A stretch of DNA of 64,000 bases from Elusimicrobiota bacterium (GTDB lineage: Bacteria > Elusimicrobiota > Elusimicrobia > UBA1565 > JACRDR01): the NCBI GenBank assembly GCA_016194745.1, contig JACQBA010000007.1:186001-250000 (forward strand), written 5' to 3'. Both the position numbers and the translations under genes were made by a program. Positions 32,236 through 43,000 of this stretch are shown here, piece after piece. How positions within the stretch are numbered: the first letter of the stretch is position 1; each line of letters begins with the position of its first letter. A model generated the notes under the pieces. The model ran no database searches. It was given only the letters and a program-made list of their open reading frames with translations, and was not told the DNA's origin.

Positions 32236-33978
32236 ATGATGCCAATGATCGACGCCCCGACCGCGCAGCCCGAGCTGTCCCTTCCCGAATACTGGAGCAT
32301 CTTCATGCGCCGGCGCTGGATATTCGCGCTCCTTTTCGTTCCCTGCGTCGGGACCGCGCTTCTCTACGCGTTCCTATCGCCGCCGGTCTACGAAGGCAAG
32401 ACGCTCGTCGAACTCGAAAAGCCCCGCGAGACCGGGCAGGCCGAGCGATTGGGGCCCATCATCGGAACGATCGATGAAGAATATTACGAGACCGAATATC
32501 GCCGTTTCAAAAGCGATACGCTCGACCAGAAGGTCTACGACAAGCTGCAATTGGACAAAATCCCGGAGTTCGCTCCTCCGCAAGGGCTGCAGAAACTCCA
32601 GAACGCCATCGTCATCGCTCCCATGCCGCGCACTCGCTTCGCGCACGTCAAGGTCCGCTCCCGCGACCCTAAGCTGGCGGCGCAGATCTCCAATTCGCTG
32701 GCTACCGCCTTCGTTCAGGAGCACGTTAGCAACGCCTTGTTCATGTCGCGCGACGTCCTTCAATCACTAAAGTCGGGACGCCGAGGACGAGACCGAAAGG
32801 AGCTCTTCGAATCGCTCCCCGCCGTGGTCGACAACAAGCTCATTCAGTCGGCCAAGGAGGCGAAGATCACCCTGGAGGGGCAGATTGCCGACATGTCGGG
32901 GCGGCTGACTCCGCAGCACCCGCAGCTCATCGCGGCGCATAAGCGCCTCAACGCCCTCAACGCGAACCTGGATCGGGAAGTCCAGAACATCGTCAACAGC
33001 ATGAAGACCCAGCTCTCGGGCAAGTTCCTCGGGAACAACGCGCGGATCATTGACCCCGCAGCGGTCCCCGACCTGCCGATCAAACCGAAGAGGTCCTTCA
33101 TCGCGATCGTCGGCTTCATCGCGGGCGCTCTCGCCGGCCTCTTCGCCGTCGGCTTCGTGGATTCGATGGATGAATCTATCCGCACGAAAGAGGACGTGGA
33201 GATGCTGGTGCGGGAGCCCTTCCTCGGGGTCATCCCGTTTGCGCTGCGGAAGCGAGGCGCGAGGATCTACGACGCGCTTCTGCAGCCGGCCGCCCTGCCC
33301 GCCAGCGAGGCGTTTCGAAACCTCCGCATCATGGTGGACTTAGCCGACGGCGAGCAGCGTCCTTCTGCGCTCCTGGTCACGGGAGCGGTCAAGGACGAAG
33401 GAAAGAGCTTCGTCGCCGCCAATCTCGCGGTCGCCTTCGCCCAATCCGGTGAGCGCGTCCTTCTCATCGAAGGAGACCTGCGTCGGCCCGTCGTCCATAC
33501 GGAGTTCGCGACGGCCGCTGGGCGCGGCATCAGCGACTTCCTCGCGGACCTGGACGGATCGGAGACGACGGCAAGCCTCGTCCAGTCGACGGAGATACCA
33601 AACCTGGCGATACTCCCTTGCGGCTCCATCGCGCCTAACCCGTCGGAATTGTTGAGCACGCCGCGTCTCGGGGTCCTGGTTGCGGCCGCCGTGCGGGCGT
33701 TCGACCGCGTCATCGTAGACTGCCCGCCGATGTTCCCGATCAATGACACGCTCCTGTGGGGACGGCACATCCGCGCGGCTCTCCTCGTTACTCGCTTCGG
33801 ATCCACGCCGTCGCCGCTCGCCGCGGCAGCACGCGAGCGGCTGAGGATGGGAGGCATCAAGACCTTGGGCGTCGTCGTCAACGGTGCCCGTCTCAGCAGT
33901 TTGACCTATATGAGCGGGTATTACGATCAGCACTATCAGGCGTATGCCGCCGCGGCTCTTCCCGCGCCTTCCGCGTGA
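32236..33978 (+). CDS. Polysaccharide co-polymerase with bacterial tyrosine kinase domain (Wzc-like)
   Basis: 580 residues. Wzz-type membrane domain: helix 1 at ~30-50 (IFALLFVPCVGTALLYAF) and helix 2 at ~295-315 with the proline-rich PDLPIKPKRS before it. The kinase domain has GAVKDEGKS (Walker A, ~385), LLIEGDLRRP (Walker A', where Glu replaces the usual first Asp) and VIVDCPP (Walker B). The end carries a tyrosine cluster, YMSGYYDQHYQAYAAAA. It controls chain length and opens the export channel with the Wza-type protein just upstream (13-bp gap). The periplasmic part is coiled-coil rich. The next gene overlaps its stop by 4 bp. Confidence 0.9.
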   Translation: MMPMIDAPTAQPELSLPEYWSIFMRRRWIFALLFVPCVGTALLYAFLSPPVYEGKTLVELEKPRETGQAERLGPIIGTIDEEYYETEYRRFKSDTLDQKVYDKLQLDKIPEFAPPQGLQKLQNAIVIAPMPRTRFAHVKVRSRDPKLAAQISNSLATAFVQEHVSNALFMSRDVLQSLKSGRRGRDRKELFESLPAVVDNKLIQSAKEAKITLEGQIADMSGRLTPQHPQLIAAHKRLNALNANLDREVQNIVNSMKTQLSGKFLGNNARIIDPAAVPDLPIKPKRSFIAIVGFIAGALAGLFAVGFVDSMDESIRTKEDVEMLVREPFLGVIPFALRKRGARIYDALLQPAALPASEAFRNLRIMVDLADGEQRPSALLVTGAVKDEGKSFVAANLAVAFAQSGERVLLIEGDLRRPVVHTEFATAAGRGISDFLADLDGSETTASLVQSTEIPNLAILPCGSIAPNPSELLSTPRLGVLVAAAVRAFDRVIVDCPPMFPINDTLLWGRHIRAALLVTRFGSTPSPLAAAARERLRMGGIKTLGVVVNGARLSSLTYMSGYYDQHYQAYAAAALPAPSA

Positions 33979-34949
33979 GCGACTCCAGGCCGAGCCTTCT
34001 CATCACCATCGACACCGAGGGCGACGACCTCTGGTCGCCCTCGAGTGAAGTCACCACCCGCAACGCGCGCTTTCTGCCGCGCTTTCAGACGCTGTGCGAG
34101 CGCTATGGAGCGAAACCGACGTACTTGACGGACTGGGAGATGGTCGCCGACCCGGCCTACGTGGACTTCGCGAGAGACGTCCTGCGGCGCGGCGCGGGGG
34201 AGATCGGCATGCACCTCCATGCGTGGAACTCGCCTCCGCGCCACGCTCCCCTCGACGACGGACGCCACGGCACCTACTTGATCGACTACCCCGAAGCCGC
34301 CATGCGCGAGAAGATCACGCGGCTGACGGACACGCTCGAGGATACATTTGGCGTGAAGATGCTAAGCCATCGTGCCGGGCGCTGGTGCTTCGACGAGACC
34401 TACGCGCGCATCCTGGAGGACCGCGGCTACCAGGTGGACTGCTCCGTGACGCCTTTCGTTTCCTGGGGCCGGTCCGACTTCAGCTCCTTTCCGACCGACG
34501 CCTACTTTCTCGACCTCGGAGATATTCGCAGGCCCGGAGGCTCGGGGCTGCTCGAGGTCCCTATGACGATCCGCCCTACGGCCCTGAGCGCCATAGCGGG
34601 CGCCGCCTCGAACATTCTCGAGCTCCTCCCGGGCGGGGGCCGGGTGAGCCGCTACCTCTGGCCGCCGCAGCGGTGGTTCAAGCCGAGCGGCAGGAACGTC
34701 GACGACATGATCGCCCTCGCGCGCGAGGCCCGGGTGGAGCGGCGCGCCTACGTCGAATTCATGCTGCACTCCTCGGAGCTGATGCCGGGCGGGAGCCCGA
34801 TGTTCCCGACGAAATTGAGCATCGAGCGCCTCTATGAGCACATGGAACGGGTGCTCTCGGCGCTGCGGCACGATTTCGAAGGGATGACGCTCTCGGGGTT
34901 CCGCAAGCACGTGACGGGCGACCGGAGCGCGACTTGCCTCCCGCGATAG
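33975..34949 (+). CDS. Polysaccharide deacetylase-family (NodB-like) protein
   Basis: 324 residues from GTG 33975 (GTGA overlap). SLLITIDTEGDD (metal-binding Asp/Asp), EIGMHLHAW (His ligands, ~80) and SHRAGRWCFDE match the NodB fold; a late HSSELMPGGSP supplies another His. There is no signal peptide, so it either acts in the cytosol on a nucleotide- or lipid-linked repeat unit or is a non-classical family member. WLPP-like loops are missing. It lies between the co-polymerase and the flippase. Confidence 0.75.
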   Translation: MSDSRPSLLITIDTEGDDLWSPSSEVTTRNARFLPRFQTLCERYGAKPTYLTDWEMVADPAYVDFARDVLRRGAGEIGMHLHAWNSPPRHAPLDDGRHGTYLIDYPEAAMREKITRLTDTLEDTFGVKMLSHRAGRWCFDETYARILEDRGYQVDCSVTPFVSWGRSDFSSFPTDAYFLDLGDIRRPGGSGLLEVPMTIRPTALSAIAGAASNILELLPGGGRVSRYLWPPQRWFKPSGRNVDDMIALAREARVERRAYVEFMLHSSELMPGGSPMFPTKLSIERLYEHMERVLSALRHDFEGMTLSGFRKHVTGDRSATCLPR

Positions 34950-36217
34950 CGCCCGAACCTCTCGCGTCCGAGAGGATTTTTCCCGCCGTGGGTCCTCATT
35001 CGCTCCGGCGAAACTTTTCCTGGACGCTCGCGGGAAGCACGATCTTCGCGCTTTGCCAATGGGGCATCGTCGTTGTATTTGCCAAGCTGACCAGCCCCGA
35101 AGAACTGGGCCGCTTCGCGCTCGGCGTCGCGATCACCGGCCCGGCCATCATCTTCACGAACCTATCCTTGAGCGGGGTGCTTTGCACCGACACTACTCAC
35201 GATTTCGAGTTCCAGGATTACCTGCGGCTGCGATTGCTCGGCTCGGGCACGGCCCTGCTCGGCATCGCCGCGTTCGTCGCCTGCAGCCGTTTCGCCGCGG
35301 AGACAAAGTGGATCATCCTCGCAATCGCCCTCGCGAAGGGGGTGGAGTCGATCAGCGACGTTTATTACGGCCTTCTGCAGCAGCACCAACGGATGAATCG
35401 AATCGGCCAATCCATGATCCTACGCGGGACGATCGCCCTCGCGGCCGTGGCGTTGACGACGGCCCTGACCCGGAGCGCGCTGTGGGGGAGCTGCGCGCTC
35501 GCCGCGTCCTGGCTGGGGCCGCTCGTATTCTTCGACGTTCCGGGCGCCTCGCGCTTCGTCTCCCGCAAGGCGCGGCCGTTCGACGTCCGCCGGATCGGCC
35601 GCCTCGCCGGACTCGCCTTGCCTCTCGGGGCGGTGGCGACGCTCATCTCTCTGTCGGCGAACATCCCCCGCTACTTCATCCTGCACGCCTTCGGTCCGCG
35701 CGAGCTTGGGATATTCTCCGCGCTCACCTACTTTTCCTTCGCGGGCACCACGGCGGTGAACGCGCTCGGGCAGTCCGCGACGCCCCGGCTCGCACGCACT
35801 TTCACCCAGCTGGACAAAGGCCCCTTCCTGCGTCTTCTGGGGCGTCTCTTCGGCATCGTGACCGTAGCAGGCGTCGTCGGTGTCCTTGGCGCGAGATACG
35901 CCGGCTATCCGCTGTTGAGCCTCGTCTATACCCCGCAGTACGCCAATCAGTCCGGCGTTCTGACCTGGCTCATGGTTGCGACCCTCGTCAGCTACTTCGT
36001 TTCCGTATCCGGATACGCGATGATGTCGACTCGCCAGTTCTACATCCAGCTACCGATCTTCATCTTCTCCACTGCGGCGACCGCGGCCGGCTGCTTTTAC
36101 TGGGTGCCGCGTCACGGGGCCCTCGGCGCCGCCTGGGCCATGACGGCGGCGGGGCTGCTGAGCCTGCCCCCGATGCTCGGCTGCGTCTACTACGCCGTCC
36201 GGAAAAACCGGCCATGA
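34934..36217 (+). CDS. Wzx-type oligosaccharide flippase
   Basis: 427 residues with about 12 hydrophobic helices typical of the MOP/PST family: RRNFSWTLAGSTIFALCQWG near the N-terminus and LAAGRLAGLALPLGAVATL-like midpoint organisation in two six-helix halves. It turns the lipid-linked repeat unit to the periplasmic side. TTG 34934 has GGAGCG just upstream; GTG 34988 (MGPHSLRRNFS) is an alternative start nearer the first helix. It overlaps the deacetylase by 16 bp and the following GT4 by 4 bp. Confidence 0.85.
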   Translation: MPPAIAPEPLASERIFPAVGPHSLRRNFSWTLAGSTIFALCQWGIVVVFAKLTSPEELGRFALGVAITGPAIIFTNLSLSGVLCTDTTHDFEFQDYLRLRLLGSGTALLGIAAFVACSRFAAETKWIILAIALAKGVESISDVYYGLLQQHQRMNRIGQSMILRGTIALAAVALTTALTRSALWGSCALAASWLGPLVFFDVPGASRFVSRKARPFDVRRIGRLAGLALPLGAVATLISLSANIPRYFILHAFGPRELGIFSALTYFSFAGTTAVNALGQSATPRLARTFTQLDKGPFLRLLGRLFGIVTVAGVVGVLGARYAGYPLLSLVYTPQYANQSGVLTWLMVATLVSYFVSVSGYAMMSTRQFYIQLPIFIFSTAATAAGCFYWVPRHGALGAAWAMTAAGLLSLPPMLGCVYYAVRKNRP

Positions 36218-37344
36218 CGCGCGTCCTGCATGTCCTGGGCGCCATGAACCAGGGGGGTGCCGAGACGTGGCTGATGCATATTTTAAGGGCCATCGACCGG
36301 CGGCGCTTCGATCTGCAGTTCCTGACCCATACGGATCGACCCGCGTTCTACGATCCTGAAATTCGCGCTCTCGGTTCCAAGATCCACTTCTGCGGCCGGC
36401 CCGGTCGTCCTCACGAGTACGCGCTTGGATTCCTTCGCTTGCTAAGGCGCGAAGGGCCCTTCGATGTCGTGCACTCGCATGTCCATCATTACAGCGGCTT
36501 CGTGCTCCGGATTGCCGATCGCGCGGGCGTGCCGATGCGCATCGCCCACAGCCACAATGACACCTCCGGGGATGACATTTGGGCTGGGATCGCGAGGGCC
36601 GCGTACCTGCGGCTGATGAAGCACTGGATCCGGAGGTACTCGACACGCGGGCTGGCGGCGAGCCACCCCGCGGCTGCGGCTCTCTTCGGTCGCGATTGGA
36701 AGGCGCACCCGAAGTGGAGCGTCTTCTATTGCGCCATCGACCTCGCTCCGTTCGAGACCGAGGTATCGCGGGCGCAGGTGAGAGCCGAACTTGGGATTCC
36801 GGACGACGCGTTCGTCATCGGGCACGTCGGACGATTCGACGCGGTGAAGAATCACTCGTTCCTGATCGACGTCCTCGCGGAATCGGTCAAGAGGCACCCG
36901 AACACGATGGCCCTCATGGTCGGAAAGGGGCCCCTTCGCGCGGAAATCGAAAAGAAGGCCCAAGCTCTAGGCCTAGACGGCAAGATCCGCTTTCTGGAAG
37001 GCCGCACGGACATCGCCCGGCTGCTCAAGGGGGCGATGGACGCCTACGTGTTTCCCTCGATCTACGAAGGGCTCCCGCTTGCGCTGCTGGAAGCGCAAGC
37101 CGCCGGCCTTCCGTGTCTGATCTCCGACACGATTTCTGCGGACACGGACGTGGCGCCTTCTCTAGTAAGGCGTCTTGGCCTCGATGAAGGAGCAAGCGGC
37201 TGGGCGCAGGCGGTCTCGGGCCTGCGGGAGGCATCCCCGACCTTGTCGCCGGACGGCGGCCTCAAGGTGATGCGGGGATCCTCCTTCGACATCCGCTCGA
37301 GCATCCGCGCGATCGAGCGCCTCTATCAGACCGGAGGGACTTAA
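36214..37344 (+). CDS. Family 4 glycosyltransferase
   Basis: 376 residues, ATG 36214 overlapping the flippase stop. GT-B features: LGAMNQGGAETWLMHIL (acceptor-side Gly-rich loop), VVHSHVHHYSGFV, IGHVGRFDAVKNHSFLI and the donor motif FPSIYEGLPLALLEAQAAGLP (EX7E). It adds one sugar to the lipid-linked repeat unit from a nucleotide donor in the cytosol. Similar enzymes are EpsF-like. The stop and the next start share one base (TAATG). Confidence 0.9.
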   Translation: MTRVLHVLGAMNQGGAETWLMHILRAIDRRRFDLQFLTHTDRPAFYDPEIRALGSKIHFCGRPGRPHEYALGFLRLLRREGPFDVVHSHVHHYSGFVLRIADRAGVPMRIAHSHNDTSGDDIWAGIARAAYLRLMKHWIRRYSTRGLAASHPAAAALFGRDWKAHPKWSVFYCAIDLAPFETEVSRAQVRAELGIPDDAFVIGHVGRFDAVKNHSFLIDVLAESVKRHPNTMALMVGKGPLRAEIEKKAQALGLDGKIRFLEGRTDIARLLKGAMDAYVFPSIYEGLPLALLEAQAAGLPCLISDTISADTDVAPSLVRRLGLDEGASGWAQAVSGLREASPTLSPDGGLKVMRGSSFDIRSSIRAIERLYQTGGT

Positions 37345-38789
37345 TGGCCTCCGCGAGCCGACGCGCCATGCCGCCCGTTCTCTTGGTCCATCTCCTCTTC
37401 GCTGTCCTGGTATCGAGCCTCTCGGCGTTCTACTTTCGATGGAACGCGGATCCCTCCGAGCTTGTCATTCCCTGCGCGGCGCTGACCCTGAGCATGTCCG
37501 CTTGGTGGGTCTGGTCCTGGCGAAAACGAGCAGGCAGCTCCTTCGACCCATATTTCCTCTTTCTGCTCGCCGCCGTCGCGTTCAACTGCGGGCAGATCGT
37601 CTTGGAGGTCTTCGGCTTGAACCGCGGCGGCATTCTGCGGAGCATGTTCTCCGATGAGACGATCTGCGAGAGCATCCTGCTGATCACGCTTTGCCTGCAC
37701 TTTCTCCATCTGGGCGCCTTGCTCGCCATCCCGAGCGGGGACGCGCTGGCCGACGCCGGAACCACTCCCGAAAACGGCGTCCTGCTCGACGATCCGGCCC
37801 TGAAAAAGGTCGGCATGGCGTTGTGGGCATTCTCCATCATACCGGCCTTCTTCGTGCTGAAGCGCTCGCTCGCAGTCGTGGGTTCCGGCGGCTACTTCAG
37901 CCTCTACCAGCAGCAACTCGATGTGCGTCTCAATCCGGCGCCGATGCTTCTTTCCCTTTTTCTGGTTCCGGCGTCCTTGTTCCTGCTCGCCGCGAGCAAG
38001 AACGCGCCGAGGATCCGACTGCTCGCCGTCGTGAGCGTGGTGGGGATTTCCTTCGTCAATTTGGTCATGGGGCAGCGCGGCGCGGGAGCCATGCCGCTCA
38101 TTGCGCTCGCCTTCGTCCAGCATCACTGCATCCGCCGCTTCAAGACGCCTTATTTGCTGGCCGGCGGAGCGCTTCTGGCTCTCGTCGTCTTCCCTCTGCT
38201 CGCCGTCGTCAGGAACCAGAAGCTCGCTGATCGCTCCGATCCGGCAATGCTGATGCAGACGCTGACCTCGATTGAAAACCCAGCGGTCGCGCAGATTTCC
38301 GAGATGGGCGCCTCGATGGTGACGGTCTCTTATACGTTGGAGCTCGTGCCGAGAATGAGGGCGTTCGAACGCGGCACCAGCTATGCCTTCGCCCTCTTTA
38401 CTTTGGTTCCGAACCTCTTCTGGGACATTCATCCCACCAAGGCCCGACGCAGCCTCGAGGAGTGGTTGGTCCTGATGGTCGACCCCTGGTCCGCCAAGAG
38501 GGGCGGCGGCCTAGGCTTCTCGTTCATCGCGGAGGCCTACTTCAATTTCGGCTGGCTCGGAGCGCCGCTCGCGATGCTGGCGCTCGGGTATCTACTGAGC
38601 TTCATGTCCGGCCGAAGTCTCCGGAGCCGCGACCCGGCCAAGATCGCCGCGCTCGGCGCGTTCCTCTCGTTCTTCCTAATGTACGCGCGGGGGGAATCCT
38701 CCGGCTTCGTGCGCCCGCTGATCTGGTACGCGGCGATCCCCTACGTAATGGTGCGTTGGCTTCGCAGACGCTCCAAGGAGACGCCGTGA
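37344..38789 (+). CDS. Wzy-type repeat-unit polymerase
   Basis: 481 residues with about twelve hydrophobic helices and a large external loop. The segment NLVMGQRGAGAMPLIAL and the loop RTSIENP-like/'GASMVTVSYTLELVP...FWDIHPTKARRS' match the O-antigen/EPS polymerase (oligosaccharide repeat unit polymerase) layout, which is defined more by topology and neighbourhood than by motif. The downstream segment GGGLGFSFIAEAYFNFGWLG is a hallmark of this family. It links flipped repeat units in the periplasm. It overlaps both neighbours. Confidence 0.8.
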   Translation: MASASRRAMPPVLLVHLLFAVLVSSLSAFYFRWNADPSELVIPCAALTLSMSAWWVWSWRKRAGSSFDPYFLFLLAAVAFNCGQIVLEVFGLNRGGILRSMFSDETICESILLITLCLHFLHLGALLAIPSGDALADAGTTPENGVLLDDPALKKVGMALWAFSIIPAFFVLKRSLAVVGSGGYFSLYQQQLDVRLNPAPMLLSLFLVPASLFLLAASKNAPRIRLLAVVSVVGISFVNLVMGQRGAGAMPLIALAFVQHHCIRRFKTPYLLAGGALLALVVFPLLAVVRNQKLADRSDPAMLMQTLTSIENPAVAQISEMGASMVTVSYTLELVPRMRAFERGTSYAFALFTLVPNLFWDIHPTKARRSLEEWLVLMVDPWSAKRGGGLGFSFIAEAYFNFGWLGAPLAMLALGYLLSFMSGRSLRSRDPAKIAALGAFLSFFLMYARGESSGFVRPLIWYAAIPYVMVRWLRRRSKETP

Positions 38790-39982
38790 ACGTAGTGGTC
38801 ACGATGGAACTGCGGCTCGAGCGCACTCCGGATGGAGCCGTGTGGACGCGCACGCCGTACTCGCGCGGCTTCTGGGACCGCTACCTCGAGGTCTTCGAGA
38901 GCGTGCGTGTCGTGGCGCGGGTGCTCGATGTCCCCTGCAGCGATCCAGGCTCGGAGCGGGTCGACGGAGAGCGCGTCACGGTGCATGGTCTTCCTTATTA
39001 TGTGGGGCCATGGGAGTTCGCGCGCCGCTGGAGAGACCTCCGCCGGGCGGTGCAGGGCGCGGTAAGGCCGGGCGACGCCGTCATCATGAGAGTCGGCTCG
39101 CCCATCGCGGATCTGCTGCAGCCGGGTCTGGCAAAACGCGCTCACCCCTACGGCGTCGAAGTCGTCGGAGATCCGTGGGAGGCGTTTGGACCGGGCGCCA
39201 TTCGTCATCCGCTGCGTCCGTTTTTTCGCCGATGGTTCGCGAGGAACCTTCGCCGACAATGCCGGCATGCGAGCGCGGGCTGCTTCGTCACGCGCAAGGC
39301 TCTGCAGGACCGCTACCCACTGGGGCCGGAAGCCTTTTGCGCCGCAGCCTCCGATATCGATCTTCTGCCGGAGCATTTCGCCCAGGGGCCCCGGTCTTGG
39401 AGCCGCGTTCCTGATCCGCTGAGGCTCGTGTTCGTCGGCTCTCTCGAGCAGGTCTATAAGGCGCCTGATGTGCTGATTTCGGCGATGGCGCGACTACGCT
39501 CCGACCATGAAATTCCCCGCGTGACGCTCGACGTGGTCGGCGACGGCCGCTTTCGAGCCTCGCTCGAGGAGCAAGCTCGAACGTTGGGGCTGCGCGGAGC
39601 AGTGCGTTTTCACGGGCATCTGCCGGCCGGCGACGCCGTCCGGCGTCGACTCGACGCCGCGGACCTCTTCGTCCTGCCGTCCCGAGCGGAAGGGCTGCCG
39701 CGCGCCATGGTCGAAGCGATGGCGCGCGCGATGCCGTGCATCGGCTCGGATGCCGTCGGTATACCCGAACTCATCGATGACGAAGACCGCGTTCCGGCCG
39801 GAAGCTCGCAGGCCCTTGCCGCCAAGATCGCGGACGCGGCGGCCAGTACGCGCAGGCTCGAGGCCATGTCGGCCCGCAACTTCGAACGCGCTCGGGACTA
39901 TGCCGCGGAGCCGCTGCGCCGGCGACGGACGACCTTCTACGAGGCGCTTCGCGCGAGCACCGCGCATCGCCGCGCGTCATAA
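38786..39982 (+). CDS. Family 4 glycosyltransferase
   Basis: 398 residues from GTG 38786 (GTGA overlap with the polymerase stop). The C-terminal GT-B half shows LVFVGSLEQVYKAPDVLI, VDGRF-like strand VVGDGRFRASLEEQ, and LFVLPSRAEGLPRAMVEAMARAMP (EX7E). The N-terminal half is basic and divergent. It adds a sugar to the repeat unit. It is followed by an 84-bp gap containing a short inverted repeat (AGACT/AGTCT near 40011-40032) before the lyase gene. Confidence 0.85.
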   Translation: MNVVVTMELRLERTPDGAVWTRTPYSRGFWDRYLEVFESVRVVARVLDVPCSDPGSERVDGERVTVHGLPYYVGPWEFARRWRDLRRAVQGAVRPGDAVIMRVGSPIADLLQPGLAKRAHPYGVEVVGDPWEAFGPGAIRHPLRPFFRRWFARNLRRQCRHASAGCFVTRKALQDRYPLGPEAFCAAASDIDLLPEHFAQGPRSWSRVPDPLRLVFVGSLEQVYKAPDVLISAMARLRSDHEIPRVTLDVVGDGRFRASLEEQARTLGLRGAVRFHGHLPAGDAVRRRLDAADLFVLPSRAEGLPRAMVEAMARAMPCIGSDAVGIPELIDDEDRVPAGSSQALAAKIADAAASTRRLEAMSARNFERARDYAAEPLRRRRTTFYEALRASTAHRRAS

Positions 39983-40066
39983 CCCGTCAACAATAGATTT
40001 AGACTATCAGCATGGAGTCTGTAGGGCCGAATCAATAGACTCATCTACGTGTTCACCGGAGGATAT

Positions 40067-43000
40067 ATGCCCCGAGCGTCCCGCGTCGTAATATCGTCGT
40101 TCCTCGCTTGCGCAGCTTCCTTGGTGGGCGTCGCGGGAGCGCAGGCGCAGTGCCTCGCCTCGTCCCCCGCGTGGCGCAACAGCCCGTTGGCGCCGCAGAC
40201 CGCGCCGTTCACCGCGAGCTTCGACGCCATCCCAGGAATGGCCCGGATGGACGGGCTGACCAGCTTGTCGTTCGGGAACGTCTCGAACCTCTCCAACATG
40301 GCGGTCATCGTCCGCTTCAACAATGCCGGCTTCATCGACGCGCGTAACGACGGCGCGTACGGAGCCAGCGTCCAGGTGCCCTATTCTCCCGGCCTGAAGT
40401 ACCACTTCCGCCTCGTAATCGATCCTAAGGCCCATCGATATTCCATCTACGTAACGCCGCCGGCCGCGACGGAACTCGCGTTGGGGTCCAACTTCGCCTT
40501 TCGCAGCGAGCAAGCCGCGCTCTCGACGTTGAACAACTGGGCCCTCTGGGCGAGCGCCGGAAGCCATCAGGTCTGCGCCTTCGCACTGGGAGGAGTTGGA
40601 CCCGCTCCCGACACGACTCCGCCGGCCGTCTCGATCAGCGCCCCTGCCTCGGGCGCCTCCGTCTCCGGAACCATGACGGTCTCCGCCACTGCAACCGACA
40701 ATGTCGGCATCGCCGGCGTGCAGTTCCTGATTGACGGCGCGGCCTTGGGCGCCGAAGACACCTCCGCGCCCTTCTCCGCCTCCTGGAACACGACGCTCGC
40801 GCTAAATGGAACGCACTCGCTCACCGCGACGGCGCGGGACGAGGCCGGCAACCGAGCGACCTCCAGCCCCGTCGTCATTTCCGTCAACAACGTCGTCGCC
40901 GACACGACTCCGCCCGTATTGAACGCGGTCGCAAGCACCGGCGTCACGCCCACCGGGACGACCGTGAGCTGGACGACCAACGAAGCTTCCGATTCCCAGG
41001 TCGAATACGGGCCGACTGCCGCCTACGGCAGCGGCACGGCCGTCAACGCCGCTCTCGTGACGGCGCACTCCGTCCCGCTGAGCGGGCTGCAGTCCTCTAC
41101 CCTCTACCATTATCGCGTCAAATCGAAGGACGCCGCCGGCAACCTCGCCATCTCAGGCGACTTCACGTTCACGACGCCCGTCGGCGCCGGCTGCGTGGTC
41201 AGCGCCGCAGCATGGCAGAACATCTCCTTCGCTCCACAAGGCGGCTCCTTTGAGGCCCGTTTCGACGCGACTCCGAGCATGGCCAACATGGACGGCGTCA
41301 TCGGACTATCCAACGCGGCCGCTTCCAACTACCTGAACGTCGCCGCCATCGTACGCTTCAGCAACGCCGGGATGATCGAAGCCCGCAACGGGGGCCTTTA
41401 CGCAGCGGCGAACGCGATTCCCTACACCGCCGGCACAAGCTATCGATTCCGCTTGTCCGTCAACATTCCCAACCATACCTTCAGCGCCTATGTGACTCCT
41501 TCCGGCTCGACGGAAAAGCTGATCGGTTCCGACTACGCGTTTCGTTCCGAGCAGTCGACGACGACGAGTTTAAACAACCTGGCGGCCTTCGCCTCGACCG
41601 GCAGCGAGACCGTCTGCAACGTGTCGGTCACCGGAGTGACGCCGCCGGCCGACACGATCCCGCCCACGGTCTCCATCACGGCGCCCGCCTCCGGAGCGTC
41701 GGTAGCCGGTACCGTCCCCGTCTCGGGGACCGCCGCCGACAACGTAGGAGTGGCCGGGGTGCAGTTTCGACTCGACGGCGCCGCCTTGGGGGCCGAGGCG
41801 ACCCAGCCGCCGTACGCGATCACTTGGAATGCCGGCGGCTCATCGAGCGGCACGCATACCCTGACCGCCGTCGCGAGGGACGCGGCCGGGAACAATGCTA
41901 CGAGCGCGGGCGTCACCGTCACCGTCGGGGGCACCGCGCCTCCGCCCAACGCCAAAAACGTCAAGAACTTCGGCGCCAAGGGCGACGGTGTCACTGACGA
42001 CACGGCCGCGATTCAAGCGGCGCTCGACTCGGTCAAGATCGGCGGAGGCACCGTCTATATCCCCGCGGGCACCTACATCGTCTCTCCGATAGGTAAGACG
42101 AACGCGCTCGTCGTCTACAGCAACATGCTCATCACAGGCGACGGCCCGACCTCGGTCATCAAGGTCATCGCCAACGCCGGCAATTACCGGAGCATCTTCG
42201 GCAGCGACCGCAGCTACAACGCCACCTACGTAGAGAACGTGACCTTCAGCAAATTCAGGGTGAACCAAAACCCGGCAGCCAATACGACTTGCGACATCCG
42301 GACGGACGGCGTCATCTCGCTGCCGCAGTTCGTTATCCACTTGGCGCAGTTCAAGAATGCCACCGTCGAGGATATGACCTTCGACTTGATCACGGGCATC
42401 AATACGGTCGCGCTCAGCGGCCCCAATACGAGCAACGCGGTCGTCCAGCGAAACTACTTCAAGTTCGTGCGGAGCCGCTCGACCGGCTCCTATCCCTACG
42501 ACAACTCGGCCATTTACGTGGAGTCTCATAACCACAAGCTCCTGAACAACACCTGCGTGGCCGATATCGCCCAGAAGGCGTACGGCTGCATGGAGACGCA
42601 CGGGGGAGCCCCCTCGCTCGTAGAGGGCAACAATACCGACGGCTATGAGACCGGGGTCAACATCGTCGGATTTTCAAGCGAAATGGTGGCGAGCAACGAC
42701 ATCGTGGTCCGCAATAACAATTTCCTGCGGGCCAACTTCGCCATCCGCACGTGGTCGATCTCCCCGTACAACTTGAAGGGAGTGCAGATCTACAACAACA
42801 CCGTCACGCTGGCGCAGAGGGATTTCGCCGCCGGGTCGTCGATCGGGATCAATATGGTCTGGAGCAACGAAAGCGTCGGCCTGCAGAGCAACATCGCGAT
42901 CTCGAGCAACTCGATCACGTTTCAAGACGAGACGACCAGTCCCGCCACGATCACCTCCGCGACAAGCACCGAGGGAATCGGGCTTACGCCTATCGGCACC

